Notes: generated by a model not told the origin, from the sequence alone. A stretch of 64,000 nt of DNA from Limanda limanda (GCF_963576545.1 NC_083641.1:20289523-20353522); one strand, 5' to 3'. Counted from the first letter of the stretch, positions 49,001-61,967 are shown. A program made the numbers and translations.

Positions 49001-51051
49001 TGCCAATTCCGATGGCCCCGGCACAGAAGGAGAACCTCAGCAGCTGTGAGTCAGTCACCCAGCCCTCGCTTCCTAACCACTGACGAGGAGGAGAAGGCTC
49101 TCGGGACAGCTCCTCCAACAGGATCCTCATGTCTCCAGAGGCTACGAAGGCCACAATAACTGTCGCTGTCGACCTGGAGAGATGATGTAATGCATAATGC
49201 ACACAGTAAATATGGATAAGGATTTTTAAACCAGCAAACATGGGAACTTCAGTGTTTTGAAAGTAAAGATTTTCAATTAGTATTTTTATTAAGGCCTATA
49301 ATATCAATAAACAAAACAACACGAATAGTCAGTTATTATTAAGTATTATTACATTGTTTTGGGTTTGCACTCTCTTAATAAAATAATTTCCTATATTCTA
49401 ATGTTGTGGGACTGAATGTATTTACCTGCGGATCACTTCAGCCACTCTCTGGATCTTGCTGCGCGGGTTGTTGCGGTAGAAAGACTCAGAGTACTCCACG
49501 CAGATGCCCTCTCTGTGCGCTGCTTCCAGGAAAGACGCCATGCCGTTGTTGCCATAGTCCGAATCCGAGCGTACAGCACCGATCCACGTCCAGCCGAAGT
49601 GTTTGACCAGTTTGGCCAGCGCGTCGGCCTGGTACTTGTCACTGGGGATCGTCCTGAAGAAACTCGGGTACTGCTTCTTGTTTGAGAGGCAGGCGCACGT
49701 GGCAAAGTGGCTCACCTGGAGCAACACAGTGGGATTCTTCGTCTCCAAAAACAACTGTGAATAGCACTAGTTTATAATTAATGAATTGAGAAGAAACACA
49801 AATAGATTTACTTGAGGGATGTTAAAGGGCCCAAGGACGCGCGACATGCTGATGGATGGCGTGGAGCCGGACTCGCCAACGATGGCCATCACCATTCCGG
49901 ACTGGGAGCAGTTGTGGTCGTTGCCGAGGCTGAACTCCGGATCCTGACCGTTGGAGAGCTGGAAGGCCAGACGCACCGCCATCGGCACTGAGGCGCACGA
50001 GTCGTAGATGTGGTAACCGAGCGTGACGCCCGGCAGCAGGTTAGAGCTGTTGTTGATCTCCTCAATGGCAAAGATCATGGCGCGTGAGAAGCGCAGCTCA
50101 TGGGAGTCGATGCTACACAGGCACACATATATGTGAGCATGTTGTTGTTCACATAGAATGGGATCACATGTTTTAATGGGAAAACCACAGGCCTAAGAAT
50201 AATACTAATAATACGAACAGGAGTACTACTACCAATAATAGTTATAATAATAATCACAATTATCATCTTAGCCTATAATGGAACAATTTACAGGCATACT
50301 AATTGTCCTAATAATACCACTACTAATGAAAATAGTACTACTAGTACTACTACTACAACAACTAATAATGAAAATAATTATAATAATAACTTGCTTTTAC
50401 AATGTGCTTCACAGAGGAACCAAATCAAAAACAAGAAAATCATACCTCATCATAGATAACATCATAATAGGAATAGCCCAATAATAATACTTCTACTACA
50501 AATACTAGTCATTCAAATAATATCTATAATTTATAGACATACCAGTCAAAAATTCACAAAAGATTAAATGCATGACAATGGACAACTAATTTCACACAAC
50601 TAATGACAACTAAATTCATATTCATCTGTTCTTAATCAGTGAAATATTTATAAAAAAGATGTTGAAAGCAACTGGTTTCATTTAAGAAACACAAATCATA
50701 ATCGTCTCTGCTATAGCCACACATTTAGAATATAACACATGTAACTTAACGTAAAAAATTAACACGGTCCAACATCCTTTTATACCCCATTTCTCCCTGT
50801 TATACAAACCTCCCCGTGCACCTCAGAGGCTCAGGCATTGTGGTGTAGTTATATCTCACTGTGTTCATGTAGTAGTGAATGGAGAAAACCCCCCCAACCA
50901 CATAGTCCCCATCCATTGAGAAGGCAGGTGGATGAGCCATACCCTGCAGCTTACACTTGATCCCAGCCCCGCTCAAACCAAGAGCAGAGTTCAGCTCAAA
51001 CAGACCCAGAACCCATAAAAGGCAAACAAAGACAGCTGAGATCCACATCAT
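46060..51051 (-). CDS. OlfC (V2R-like) receptor G6, complete, 8 exons, 861 aa
   Basis: Exons on the minus strand are 51051-50810, 50112-49812, 49715-49426, 49173-48878, 48283-48078, 47986-47765, 47680-47557 and 46964-46060 (stop TAG). Lengths equal those of G2 and G4 exactly and the frame is open. The start is the ATG of MMWIS with a signal peptide. TIPSD, SDSDYG and GSEGW ligand landmarks are present, the 7TM signature is RANNSELSF, and the donor after exon 3 is GTAAAT. It was head-to-head with G7, but a 9.7-kb hAT insertion now separates them. It is a close paralog of G2 and G4. Confidence 0.92.
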
Positions 51052-51093
51052 CCCCCAAGTGTGTGAATGTGAGCAGTAAGTGTGTAATCACTG

Positions 51094-51101
51094 CTTATAT
51101 A
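51094..51101 (-). promoter_or_regulatory. TATA box of G6
   Basis: TATATAAG on the minus strand about 45-50 bases upstream of the G6 ATG, as in G2 and G4. Confidence 0.6.
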
Positions 51102-52780
51102 GCTTTTCAGATTAAAGATTCCCTCCTACTGTACGTCATCTTACTGTACATCACAGAGAGGATGTCCTTGCTGTGTATTTTTCAGTTCCTTAGCCTTAAG
51201 CACTTTATAACCTTCACTGAGTGCCTCTGTTTCTCTTCAACTCTTGTTAAATTACCATTTAAAACAAACAAGGCCCAACATTTCACGCACTCGTGGATAT
51301 CAGTCTTCTAAATGTGCCAGATTTTTTTTCCATTGAGAGCCATGAATTATTCCCTGGGAAATTGGTGAAAATTTCCCAAAACACTTAATCTCACATTGTC
51401 AGAGTTGGTGGTTGGAAAAAAGCCTTGATCACACTTTCACCTGATCCGCAACTTAATTGAATGTGTCCTTTTCTTTGCTCATGTCCCATCATTCCACAAA
51501 GATTTGTTAAAACCTGGTTCAATGGTTTTTCATGTAAGCTTCTAAAAAAACAGACAAATGGACAGGGGAGAAAACTTAACCTCCTTGGTGGAGGTAACTA
51601 GGCAACCACATAATTATAACTAATACCCAAAACAGAAACTAACTTAAAATATAGTATGATACCTGCAACTCAAAACGCAGTGATTCAAACAATTATTGAA
51701 AAGAAATGAATAAATAAAATAAGTAATTATTTTAATTTGAATTATTACATCATTTAGTATTTTAAAGGAAACCACACTTGAATCATGAGTTCACCCGAAA
51801 CACTAGTAAATGTGCAATTGTTTACTTCAGCTTAACTAATTGATTGTAGAGTTGTACTTTTAATTGACGGATCACCAATTCCTCTCTACAAGGAGGTTTA
51901 TTATAGTGTGAGAGAACAAATCCCAGACATGGGGGACTCGAGTCACATGACTTGACTCGAGTCAGACTCGAGTCGCAAATTTGAGGACTTGAGACTTGCT
52001 TGAATTACACTGATAAAAGACTCGACTTGACTTAGACTTGGTCTTCATGACTTGAGACTTGACTTAGACTTGAGACAGATGACTCGAAATGACTCAACTT
52101 TTTAAAAGTTAGATTAAGTTAGAAATTATGTTTTATTTATATATTTAGCCTATATATTTTATTTTGAAAAAGGATCGGGTGATTTTACAGTGCAATGAAT
52201 GTACGCATCTAGGGTGATCGCGCGCTGCACGGACAAACTGCCGCTGCGTGAGCAGGTCAACACAGGAGCAGCAGTCATGGAGGCGGCAAGACCAAAAATA
52301 ATTAAATTTGGGTTCAACGATTACATTGTCGATGAGAATAAGAAAAAGAGGACAGCGGTATGCAAGGTCTGCAGCTCAAAAATCAGTGACACGATCGCCA
52401 CCACATCCAACTTCATCCGTCACTACAAAACCCACAAAAAAAGGTAAGCTACGTGACTGTCTTTTAGCTAGCTGTACGGCTGTTACAAAGCTAACGTTTG
52501 CTAACACTTAGGCCTACATATCTTAAATTGACCGTGGCTAGAAGGCTATCTATAACCTAATGTCTTCTCAATAAAATGCGCAGTAAAAGTGTCTTTAGCT
52601 AACTTATTGGCTGGTCAAATGGGTCAGACGTTAACTAGAAAGGTAACGGTTGCTAACATGAATTCCAACACAGTAGTTTATTAAGCTAACATTACGAGCA
52701 AGTCAGTGCATATTTATGCACGCTGATTAACGGCCGCGACTCGCGGATTGCCACTGCAGATTAACGTGTCACTTCAAGTT

Positions 52781-52783
<3 letters not shown>

Positions 52784-52816
<33 letters not shown>

Positions 52817-52882
52817 TGTGTGTGTGTGTGTGAGTGAGTGAGTGAGTGTGTGTGTGTGTGTGCGTGTGTGTGTGTGTGTGAG
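52784..52882. repeat. (GA)n/(TG)n compound microsatellite
   Basis: A run of GA repeats followed by interrupted TG and TGAG repeats, in intron 1 of the hAT transposase gene. Confidence 0.9.
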
Positions 52883-53148
52883 AGCGAGAGTTTGAGAAAA
52901 ACTATGAGTGAAGAGAGTGTATTTCTATGTGTTTGATTGATGGTTGTGTAACACTGATATTGAAAATCCTGTATGCCAGGGAATTTAAGGGAATTTGGTT
53001 TGATAGATTTGAGGCTCTATTTTATTTTCTGTCTTATTTAAAGCCTTTTCACTCTTACATTTATTTATTTTTTAATATGTAATACAAGCAGATGAAGTTA
53101 TTAACACATTATTACCTTACAGTGTAAAGAAAGAAAGAGGAGTGGAGA

Positions 53149-53174
53149 ATATATATATATATATATATATATAT
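53149..53174. repeat. (AT)n microsatellite
   Basis: About 13 AT repeats. Confidence 0.9.
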
Positions 53175-53337
53175 GAATATTATACATTTATCCTAAAGTC
53201 AATATTTCTCTCGGGAAATTTAACTCACATTTTAATTTGACTTGTCATAAGCCCTATAAAAACTGCATCCCACATTGCATATTAACAGATTTTGTTTAAA
53301 TGTATGAACATTTCAGTGCATTTTAAAAGAGCCAATT

Positions 53338-53705
53338 TGTTAAGGTTTGTTAGATCTAGGACCCCACAGCAGACACGGAACGAGAAGTAGAGGTTAAGTA
53401 AATAAAGTTTATTTCCAGGTAACATGGAAACAGGTTGTAGTGGCAGTAATCTGGCTTGTAGATCCCGAGTGGAAGCGAGAAGCGGCGAGGCACACGACGG
53501 TCGACAACATAGTATAATCCGGCGCCGGAGTGGAGAGCGAGCCAGGCATATATGGAGGAGATAATGATGATTGGAATCCGGTGTGCCTCATCTGCCGTCG
53601 CCAGGAGCCACACCACGCCCCCTGACACACACAACACACAGGAGGAACACAACAGAGAAGGAAGAGAAACAAAACAACAACAACTCACAACCCACAATCC
53701 TCACA
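53338..53705 (-). repeat. 3' LTR of the chromovirus
   Basis: 368 bp, identical by eye to 58114-58481. The reverse-strand AATAAA lies at about 53408-53413. Confidence 0.93.
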
Positions 53706-53716
53706 GTACCCCGCCC

Positions 53717-56700
53717 TCAATGGACGCCGCCTGGCGGCCGGCCCGGCCTGTCCGGGTAACGAGCATAAAAGTCATTAAGGATGTCAGCGTCCAAAATAAG
53801 GGAACGTGACACCCATTGTCTCTCCTCTGGGCCATATCCCTCCCAGTCCACGAGGTATTGATAACCACGACCACGCCGGCGTACGTCCAAGATCTTATTA
53901 ACAGTATAAGCCGGGTGGCCGTCTATGATAAGGGTGGGTGGAGGAAGCTCAGCAGGAGGGCTTAGAGGACTGGTGGACACTGGCTTGAGGAGAGAGACGT
54001 GGAATGTGGGATGAACCTTCAAAGACAAGGGGAGTTTAAGTCTCACCGCACAAGGATTTATGATGCGATCCACCTCGAATGGACCAATATATCTCGGAGT
54101 CAGTTTACGGGATTCGGTCTGGAGAGGCAGATCCCGGGAAGATAACCAAACCATCTGTCCAGGTTGGTAGTCCGGAGCAGGGATGCGGTGACGGTCAGCC
54201 ACTCGCTGATTGCGGGCTGCCGTACGGACGAGGGCTGCCCGGGCCTCGCGCCAGACCCGACGAGCACGCTGCAGATGCTCCTCCACGGATGGCACTGCCA
54301 CGTCAGCTTCCTGGGATGGGAAGAGAGGAGGTTGGAAACCATTACAAACCATGAATGGCGACATACCTGTGGCGGAGCAGACCAGGGAGTTGTGCGCATA
54401 TTCGATCCAGGAGAGGTGTGTGGCCCAGGAAACCGGATGTAGAGCTGACACACAGCGTAGGGCTGACCCCAGATCCTGGTTAGCCCGTTCTGTCTGGCCG
54501 TTGGACTGCGGATGGTAACCGGATGACAAGCTGACCGACGCCCCCACCGCTTGGCAGAACGCCTTCCACGTCCTCGCGGCGAACTGAGGACCCCTGTCCG
54601 ATACGATGTCCACCGGGATGCCATGCAGCCGGAAAACGTGCACGACCAGCAGGTTTGCTGTCTCCAGGGCGGATGGAAGTTTGGATAGCGGGATGAAGTG
54701 TGCCGCCTTAGAGAAGCGGTCAACGATGGTAAGGACAACAGTATTGCCTTCAGAGGGAGGAAGACCCGTGATGAAGTCCACCGCGATGTGCGACCAGGGG
54801 CGGTGAGGGATGGGTAAGGGGCGCAGCAGTCCCGCAGGGGCCTGATGAGAAGCCTTGCTTCGGGCGCAGACAGAACAGGCAGCGACGAATTCTCTGGTAT
54901 CCGCCGCCATGGAGGGCCACCAGAAACGTTGTTGCAGCAGAGCCAGGGTCCGACGGGCACCAGGATGACAGGCAATCCGCGAGGAGTGTCCCCACTGCAG
55001 AACTGGAGACCTGACGACCTCAGGAACGAACAACCTGTTCGGTGGACAGCCTTGCGGAACCGGCTGGTCCCTCTGGGCCCCCTGGACCACACCCTCGATC
55101 TCCCACCCGGCTGCTCCCACCACGCAGGCAGAAGGCAGGATGGTGTCTCCGGACGTGTCATCCATAGGAAGAGCAAACTGACGTGACAGCGCGTCCGGCT
55201 TGATGTTCTTGGATCCAGGCCGGTAGGTGAGTGTAAATTGAAAACGTCCCAGGAAAAGTGCCCACCGGGCCTGGCGAGAGTTGAGCCTACGAGCAGAACG
55301 GAGATAAGACAGGTTTTTATGATCGGTCCACACAATGAAAGGTAGCGTAGATCCCTCAAGCCAGTGCCTCCACTCCTGCAGAGCCAGGACAACCGCCAGC
55401 AACTCCCGGTTACCAACGTCATAGTTTCTCTCCGCAGGTGAGAGCTGGCGGGAGAAGAAGGCACACGGGTGCTCCTTCTGGTCGGTGGTGGTACGCTGCG
55501 ACAGCACGGCTCCCACCCCGGAGTCAGAGGCATCCACCTCCACCACAAACTGTAACGCAGGGTCAGGGTGAACAAGAACAGGTGCCGATGAAAACAAACA
55601 CTTAAGTTTAGCAAACGCCCCCTCAGCTGTAGGAGACCACTTAAAAGGAATCTTGATCGAAGTCAGCTGCGTCAGAGGTGTAGCAACAATACTATAGTCT
55701 CGGATAAATCTGCGGTAGAAATTAGCAAACCCGAGAAACCTCTGCAATTGCTTCCTTGATGTAGGAGTGGGCCATTCGGCCACTGCCTTAACCTTGGCAG
55801 GGTCGGTCTTGATTTGCCCCTTCTCCACAATGAAACCCAAAAAACTAACAGAACATACATGAAAATCACACTTCTCCGCCTTCACATATAACCTGTTCTC
55901 CAGGAGTCTTTTGAGCACAAGCTGGACATGTTGCACGTGCTCCTGGTGGTTACGGGAGAAAATCAAAATATCATCTAAGTACACAAACACAAAACAGTTA
56001 AGCATGTCCCTTAACACGTCGTTCATAAGGCATTGAAACACAGCAGGAGCATTGGTGAGGCCAAAGGGCATAACCAAATATTCAAAATGACCCAGGGGGG
56101 TGTTGAACCCCGTCTTCCACTCATCCCCCTCCCTAATCCTCACTAGGTGGTAGGCGTTCCTAAGGTCCAATTTAGTAAACACAGTGGCCTCATGAAGGGG
56201 TCCGAAAGCAGAGTCAATGAGAGGGAGGGGATACTTGTTCTTAATAGTAATGTTGTTGAGGCCCCGAAAATCGATACAGGGTCGCAAAGACTTGTCCTTC
56301 TCAACAAAGAAAAACCCCGCCCCCAACGGTGATGACGATGGCCGAATGAGACCCGAGGCCACCGATTCGGTGATGTATGTCTCCATGGCGATACGTTCAG
56401 GCCTGGATAAATTATAAAGCTTGCTGGAGGGGTATGGAACATTCGGGAGAAGCTCAATGCCGCAGTCATAAGGTCTGTGAGGGGGAAGGGATAGAGCATG
56501 GGCCTTACTGAACACCTCCTGGAGGTGGTGATACACGGAAGGTACGGAGCTAAGATCCACTGGCTTGGGAGGAGACAGCGGCATAGGGGGAGTGGAGGGA
56601 ACGGCGGAACGTAGACAATGGGCATGGCAAAATAAACTCCAATTAAGCACGGAAACAGAGGACCAGTCAATGTGGAGGTTATGTAGCTTTAACCAGGGTA

Positions 56701-57313
56701 GACCCAACACCACAGGGGAAGTAGGAGACGGAATAACAAAAAAAGATATGGCCTCATGATGGTTACCGGATAACAACAGGGAGATGGGGCTAGTGCGGTG
56801 AGTAACCTGAGCCAGGAGCCTGCCATCTAAAGCAAACACCCTCTTCGGTTGAGCAAGAAGCTGACAGGGAACCTGAGCCTGTGAAACAAAACTAGAGTCA
56901 ATAAAATTGTCATCCGCCCCCGAATCCACCAAGATGGGCAGCGAACGGGAGGCTTGATCCCAGGAAAGAGTACCTTTGATCAGGAGACGTGGAGGAGACG
57001 AGCACACAGAAGACTGACTCACCAACGCCCCTCCAGTGGTTGGTGAGCCCCCCCTTTTGGCAGAACCGGGCAGTTGTCTCGGAGATGTCCATCCTGCCCG
57101 CAATAGATGCAGAGGCCCTGTAGCTGACGACGTTGACGCTCCCGTGGAGGTAGTCTCGCCCTCCCCAGCTGCATGGGTTCCTCGGCGCCGGAAGAAGATG
57201 AAGCAGAGGCGGTCCGCTGAGGAATCCGGTCCGGACCGAATGGTGGTGGTGTGGAAGGTGTAAATCCACGCTGAAAAGAACCCAGTGTCTGAGTCACGGG
57301 AGGTGCACGGCAA
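53717..57313 (-). CDS. pol: Chromovirus Pol polyprotein
   Basis: The open frame of 1198 codons contains protease ([13 protein letters not shown], Asp about 130), reverse transcriptase ([10 protein letters not shown], about 444-453) and RNase H (VEVDASDSG, about 591-599). Integrase follows, with HHCC finger residues (CSVC at 813-816) and catalytic D846, D906 and E942 (AVDFITG, SDRGPQF, QTERA). A chromodomain sits near the C-terminus (about 1135-1185, [15 protein letters not shown]). It overlaps gag (57019-57313) in the -1 frame, so it is probably made by ribosomal frameshifting and the first codons listed are not a true start. A run of seven G on the coding strand (57048-57054) near the gag end is a candidate slip site. 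No stop interrupts the enzyme domains. Confidence 0.93.
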   Translation of the reverse strand: MPCTSRDSDTGFFSAWIYTFHTTTIRSGPDSSADRLCFIFFRRRGTHAAGEGETTSTGASTSSATGPLHLLRAGWTSPRQLPGSAKRGGSPTTGGALVSQSSVCSSPPRLLIKGTLSWDQASRSLPILVDSGADDNFIDSSFVSQAQVPCQLLAQPKRVFALDGRLLAQVTHRTSPISLLLSGNHHEAISFFVIPSPTSPVVLGLPWLKLHNLHIDWSSVSVLNWSLFCHAHCLRSAVPSTPPMPLSPPKPVDLSSVPSVYHHLQEVFSKAHALSLPPHRPYDCGIELLPNVPYPSSKLYNLSRPERIAMETYITESVASGLIRPSSSPLGAGFFFVEKDKSLRPCIDFRGLNNITIKNKYPLPLIDSAFGPLHEATVFTKLDLRNAYHLVRIREGDEWKTGFNTPLGHFEYLVMPFGLTNAPAVFQCLMNDVLRDMLNCFVFVYLDDILIFSRNHQEHVQHVQLVLKRLLENRLYVKAEKCDFHVCSVSFLGFIVEKGQIKTDPAKVKAVAEWPTPTSRKQLQRFLGFANFYRRFIRDYSIVATPLTQLTSIKIPFKWSPTAEGAFAKLKCLFSSAPVLVHPDPALQFVVEVDASDSGVGAVLSQRTTTDQKEHPCAFFSRQLSPAERNYDVGNRELLAVVLALQEWRHWLEGSTLPFIVWTDHKNLSYLRSARRLNSRQARWALFLGRFQFTLTYRPGSKNIKPDALSRQFALPMDDTSGDTILPSACVVGAAGWEIEGVVQGAQRDQPVPQGCPPNRLFVPEVVRSPVLQWGHSSRIACHPGARRTLALLQQRFWWPSMAADTREFVAACSVCARSKASHQAPAGLLRPLPIPHRPWSHIAVDFITGLPPSEGNTVVLTIVDRFSKAAHFIPLSKLPSALETANLLVVHVFRLHGIPVDIVSDRGPQFAARTWKAFCQAVGASVSLSSGYHPQSNGQTERANQDLGSALRCVSALHPVSWATHLSWIEYAHNSLVCSATGMSPFMVCNGFQPPLFPSQEADVAVPSVEEHLQRARRVWREARAALVRTAARNQRVADRHRIPAPDYQPGQMVWLSSRDLPLQTESRKLTPRYIGPFEVDRIINPCAVRLKLPLSLKVHPTFHVSLLKPVSTSPLSPPAELPPPTLIIDGHPAYTVNKILDVRRRGRGYQYLVDWEGYGPEERQWVSRSLILDADILNDFYARYPDRPGRPPGGVH

Positions 57314-58095
57314 CCCCCCCCGGATCTCTCCCTGCGTCTCTTGTGGAGGCGACAGTCTAAGCGAATTGACAAAGAAATTAATTCGTCCAGTGAGGTGGTC
57401 TCATCACGAGCAGCTAGTTCATCTCTCACCTCGTCTCTTAATCCCCGGAGAAACACCCCCTGTAACGCTGCCTCGTCCCACCCGCTCTCGATGGCTAAAA
57501 TGCGGAAGTCCACCGAGTGTTTAGCTACGGAGTTAGCTCCCTGGCGTAGCGACAGGAGCCGGCTACTGGCCTCCTTGCAGCGCAGCGGGTGGTCAAAAAC
57601 TTTGAGAAACTCCTCTGAGAACGAGGTAAATGAAAAACAAACTGGGGACTGACTATGAGCGAGGGCTACAGCCCAAGCCGCGGCTTTATCAGAAAGCAGG
57701 CTCATCACAAAAGCAATCCGTGACTTCTCTGTGGAATACGTTAAGGGCTGTTGATCAAAAACGAGTTTGCACTGAAAAATAAACTCCCTACCGGAACCTG
57801 CCTGGCCAGTAAACCTAGCGGGTGTAGGTATGAAGGGCTCCCGAGGCTGAGAGGGAAGAGAGCCCGAAGCAGAGCCTGATGGTGCTGGAGCTGGAACCGG
57901 AGTCGGAGCTGGCGGAGACGGCTGCGAGGAGAGGTGCGACACTATCTGCTCCACCCGACTGCCGATCAGGCACACCTTGGAGGTAAGTGTGGTGATTGCT
58001 TCCATTGCTTCAAGTAGCGCCTTCTCGTGTTGTCCAACCCGGTTCTCCTGAGACGACAACGCCAGTCTGAATTTCTCCGTGTCTGTGGAGTCCAT
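57019..58095 (-). CDS. gag: Chromovirus Gag
   Basis: A 358-residue frame begins at ATG only 18 bases inside the 5' LTR ([10 protein letters not shown]). It has an N-terminal heptad-like segment, a proline-rich stretch near residues 60-90, the retrotransposon Gag core ([29 protein letters not shown]) and one zinc knuckle ([14 protein letters not shown], about 329-342). It would form the particle and bind the element RNA. It ends just after a seven-G run that may promote -1 frameshifting into pol. Confidence 0.9.
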   Translation of the reverse strand: MDSTDTEKFRLALSSQENRVGQHEKALLEAMEAITTLTSKVCLIGSRVEQIVSHLSSQPSPPAPTPVPAPAPSGSASGSLPSQPREPFIPTPARFTGQAGSGREFIFQCKLVFDQQPLTYSTEKSRIAFVMSLLSDKAAAWAVALAHSQSPVCFSFTSFSEEFLKVFDHPLRCKEASSRLLSLRQGANSVAKHSVDFRILAIESGWDEAALQGVFLRGLRDEVRDELAARDETTSLDELISLSIRLDCRLHKRRRERSGGGCRAPPVTQTLGSFQRGFTPSTPPPFGPDRIPQRTASASSSSGAEEPMQLGRARLPPRERQRRQLQGLCIYCGQDGHLRDNCPVLPKGGAHQPLEGRW

Positions 58096-58101
58096 GTCGT
58101 G

Positions 58102-58111
58102 GCCGGATTAT
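58102..58111 (-). promoter_or_regulatory. Candidate self-primer binding site of the chromovirus
   Basis: On the RNA strand the sequence directly after the 5' LTR is GAATAATCCGGCC. Ten bases of it (58102-58111) are the exact complement of 58290-58299 inside the LTR, which begins about 27 bases downstream of a TATATA motif (58324-58329). This is the layout of Tf1/sushi-type self-priming, where the 5' end of the RNA folds back as primer. Confidence 0.7.
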
Positions 58112-58113
58112 TC

Positions 58114-58481
58114 TGTTAAGGTTTGTTAGATCTAGGACCCCACAGCAGACACGGAACGAGAAGTAGAGGTTAAGTAAATAAAGTTTATTTCCAGGTAACA
58201 TGGAAACAGGTTGTAGTGGCAGTAATCTGGCTTGTAGATCCCGAGTGGAAGCGAGAAGCGGCGAGGCACACGACGGTCGACAACATAGTATAATCCGGCG
58301 CCGGAGTGGAGAGCGAGCCAGGCATATATGGAGGAGATAATGATGATTGGAATCCGGTGTGCCTCATCTGCCGTCGCCAGGAGCCACACCACGCCCCCTG
58401 ACACACACAACACACAGGAGGAACACAACAGAGAAGGAAGAGAAACAAAACAACAACAACTCACAACCCACAATCCTCACA
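58114..58481 (-). repeat. 5' LTR of the chromovirus
   Basis: 368 bp. On the minus strand it has TATATA at about 58329-58324, a likely RNA start near 58299, and AATAAA near 58187-58192. Confidence 0.9.
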
Positions 58482-61400
58482 CAATTCACAGAAATTGAAC
58501 AGACTGATTGAGTCCTAGCTATATGGTCAGCAGTTCCAGGATAACAAGTAATCTTATTTGATTCTTGCATTCATAGAACTAAACTAATGATTTACTATGC
58601 AATGAATAATATATGAATCATAATGTGTAAATATATTCCTCTTTTCTTTTTACTGTCTACAGATATGAAGAGTACATCCATACCAAAGATACTTTGGATC
58701 TTAAACAGCCTTCAATCAACCAATTCATCGAATCAAGGAGTGTGCCACTATACAACTGCAACCATCCCTGGCAGAAAGCCATTACACACTCAATACTGTC
58801 GGACCTCATAATAAATTGCAACATGCCATTGTCCATCGTTGAACATCAAAGCTTTCATCAGTTTTTGTCAATAGTGGACAACAAGTACTCTCCAGTCAGT
58901 CGAAGAACAATTACTTCAAAGATTGACAGTCTGGTGGGAGATAGACAAAGTAAGCTAAAAAATGAACTAGCAAAGGCAGCTAATGTGTCAGTGACTGTAG
59001 ACATATGGTCAGACCGCAGGATGAGAGGCTTTCTTGGAGTCACAGGACATTGGATCAACATCGAAGATGACAGTCTTCAGTTAAAATCTCAGTTGCTCGC
59101 ATGCAACCGCTTCAGAGGTTCCCATACAGGGGAAAGAATTTGTGAAGAATTTGAGCAAATATGTGAAGAATATCAAATGAAGAAAAAGGTCGACCACATC
59201 ATCTGTGACAACGCTGCAAACATGAAAAAGGCGTTCAGTACATGTTTTCCTGGACAGGAAGATGAAGATGACGACCATGATGATTTCAACATTTGGAACA
59301 ACCTGACAGTGGAAGAGCAGGAGAGGTTTGAGAATGTATTGAGTCCCAGACAAGACTTCAATGTTTTGCACATACCCTTCAATTGACTATAGGTGATGGC
59401 CTTAAAGACACTAAAATAATCAGTGCAGCTCTCTCCAAAGCTTCAAGGTTGAGCTCTTTGCTCCACACGAGCACCACTTTCAAAGACAAATTTGAGATGG
59501 AGTTTGGACAGCGTGGAATCCCTGCCTCTGTAACCACACGCTGGAATTCCACACTTAGGCAACTGAAATCAGTGCTTAACTGTGACCAACTGAAACTGTC
59601 TGCAGTTCTTGAAGATGCGGGACACAAAGAGACAGTATTCACAGCTAGAGAGTGGAGTCAGATAAGGGAACTGGTGGATGTTCTTCAACCCTTTGGAGAA
59701 GCCACGGATCTCACACAAGGAGAAAAAATTGTCACTATAAGTGCTGTGGTACCCTGCATCCTTTCTCTTAATCATCACTTGGAAAATCAAAAAGAGAGAG
59801 TGCACTACATGGGTGGTTTGATCCGTAGCCTGCAAGAATCACTCCAAAGAAGATTCAGAGGGATCTTTGTACATGTGAGGATGGCAGATGACCAGAGTGA
59901 TGGAGCAACCTTGCCGTTCTCTGACCCTCTATACCTAAAAGCTGCTTTGCTGGATCCTTCATTCGGCACCATGTGGTTGGCCCATGATGTTTTGGCCCCT
60001 GAAAACGTCAAGGTGGATGTGTCTGTGATGATAAAAAGTATGTTATTTTTTCCGTATTAATCCAATTTAAATGTCAGACCTATGAAGAAATAGTCTGTAA
60101 AAGGAATGTTTAGTATGTTGATATATACACACTGAGCACTTCAGTTTTTGTTTACATTGTCAGAAAGGTGATAATTCTACTTTATAGTTATTATTGAGGT
60201 TGTAGTGGGTGATAGTGGTATACTGGAGAGAATAATATATTGAAAAGTGTTCCTAATATTTTCCCTCCCACATTTATGTTAATGAAGTGGACAAAATTGA
60301 AATTGTTATAGAAATATTTTGTGACTATTGTTTTTGCTTGTTTATCAGGCTTGATTCTCAGAGATGCTGGCATGACCATGACCACGACCAGTCCAATCAC
60401 CGATGAGCCAATTACACCGTCAGAGCCAGAGCGTCAGACTGGGCTGTTCTCAGCATACCGCAAAAATATGAAGATGAGTTCAAATTCCACTCCCCAAATT
60501 CAGTTGAACCACTACCTCGACATTTGTGATGGACAGAGCTGCCTTCAGTTTTGGGCCATGAACAGGCGCACCCTCCCCTCTTTGTTCAAGGTGGCGGTAA
60601 GGGTCATGGCAGTCCCTGCATCAAGTGCACCTGTTGAACGTGTGTTCAGCCATGGTGGGGTGATAATGCGACCCCATCGTTCACAACTGAGTGACAAAGT
60701 ACTCTCAAATTTAATTTTTTGCAAATGCAATGCATTGTAAGTCGATGTATTGCAAATAATATTCTACAACATGTAGGGAGATTGACTGATGACTTGATCT
60801 GTTCTCGTATACAGCGAGCCACCTAGAGGTTCTAATTGATTCTGTTCATAGGTTGGAGGTAATGATCAAAAAAAACATTTTCAAACTATTCACATAATGG
60901 CTTTGGTATGCCACATGCTATTCTTGTTATTTCGTCCTGTTCATATTTACACTATCTACATTTTAACCTAAGATTTATTATTAAAATATTGATTATTAAG
61001 TGTGCAAAATGAAATAACCTTATCTATGCAACGCCACTTACACAACCACTGCTGTCCCTGTTATTTGGAGCCTGACACCTGGGAGGAATGGTGAATACGT
61101 TTTCATGGTTTGATGTAATGTTTTTTCATTTCAGTAATGTTTACATTTCAGGCAATATTTATTTATTTATTTTTATATATTTATTTTAATTTTATGTTCC
61201 ATTTAGTTGATGATACAATACTTTTTTGTTCACAGAAATGTTAATGAGAAGCACCTTAGACAGATGCCTTAACAGGCCATTGAGAAATTGCGTGACCCTC
61301 CTGAAGGTGGACGCAAGCAGTTCAGTAAGTTGGGCAATTGTAAGCAGGCTGCTCAATAGTTTGAGTTATTGTTAATGTGTAGACATTATGATTGTTAATG

Positions 61401-61967
61401 TTGAAATAAAACAACTTGTGATTGTGAACCACTCTCTTGACTGATTTTTACATGTAGAAACTGGGTGAGATAATATGATTTTTGTATGACTTGACTTGTG
61501 ACTTGCTTGACCTGAGCAATGACTTGACTTGTGACTTGCTTGATTCTAACCACAGTGACTTGGACTTGCTTGAGACTTGAAGGTTATGACTTGAGACTTG
61601 CTTGTGACTTGCACATGAGTGACTTACTCCCATGTCTGACAAATCCCCATTCAAAAAAGTATATACGCCAAAAGTTCACTTAAACCTGACATGATAGCGT
61701 CTCAATTTCATAGAGTAGCACTTGATGCCTTTGCTTTGTTGCTATATAGAGAATTACGATTTATTGATCTTTCCATTCAAGATAGTTCATGGTGACCGAG
61801 AGACAAAAACTCAACATGACCGCCACCTTCACAAAAGCAAAACAATTCAAATCAAAGTGCGTGAATTATGAAATCATGTGTATACATTTGATATGAGCTT
61901 TCCCTCCCCCAAATGTCTGCCCAAGCCCTGATGGGCGTAATGAAACTATAAAGAAAATCCTCCTGCA

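Larger units (their letters stand above)
53338..58481 (-). mobile_element. Complete Ty3/gypsy chromovirus, 5144 bp
   Basis: Two 368-bp LTRs (53338-53705 and 58114-58481) appear identical by eye. They start TGTTAAGG and end CCTCACA, and are flanked by 5-bp duplications CAATT (53333-53337 and 58482-58486). The coding strand is minus, so the 5' LTR is at 58114-58481. gag and pol are both open, and pol ends in a chromodomain, which places it among chromoviruses (sushi-like in fish). Identical LTRs and open frames point to a recent insertion. There is no tRNA-type primer site after the 5' LTR. Confidence 0.93.
52277..60740 (+). pseudogene. hAT transposase with BED zinc finger, one frameshift
   Basis: Exons are 52277-52443, 58663-60037 and 60349-60740 (stop TAA), with a gypsy element in intron 1. 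Exon 1 starts MEAARPK and encodes a BED zinc finger (CKVCSSK...HYKTH). Exon 2 carries the catalytic region (VTVDIWSDRRMRGFLGVTGH, HIICDNAANMKKAF). Exon 3 carries the C-terminal dimerisation motif (ASSAPVERVFSHGGVIMRPH). The frame slips by one base near 59350-59358: upstream reads VLSPRQ, while the conserved CFAHTLQL continues in another frame. So as given it cannot make a full protein, unless this is an assembly error. All splice phases otherwise fit. Confidence 0.85.
51924..61638 (+). mobile_element. Autonomous-type hAT transposon, 9.7 kb including a nested retrotransposon
   Basis: Ends CAGACATGGGGGACTCGAG and, inverted, CAGACATGGGAGTAAGTCAC are flanked by perfect 8-bp duplications ACAAATCC (51916-51923 and 61639-61646). 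The paralogous spacers at about 11575 and 26875 have uninterrupted AAATCCCCATTCAG. Subterminal DNA is packed with GACTTGAGACTTG-type repeats. Without the 5.1-kb gypsy insert it is about 4.6 kb, with a split transposase gene. It lies between G6 and G7 in what was their shared upstream region. Confidence 0.92.

Noticed and set aside
53356..53697. A 113-codon frame found in both LTRs
   Set aside because: It lies in the LTR, is duplicated with it, and resembles no protein known to me; probably chance openness.
54100..55614. A 504-codon minus-strand frame inside the retrotransposon
   Set aside because: It is a shadow of pol in another frame, with no recognisable domain.
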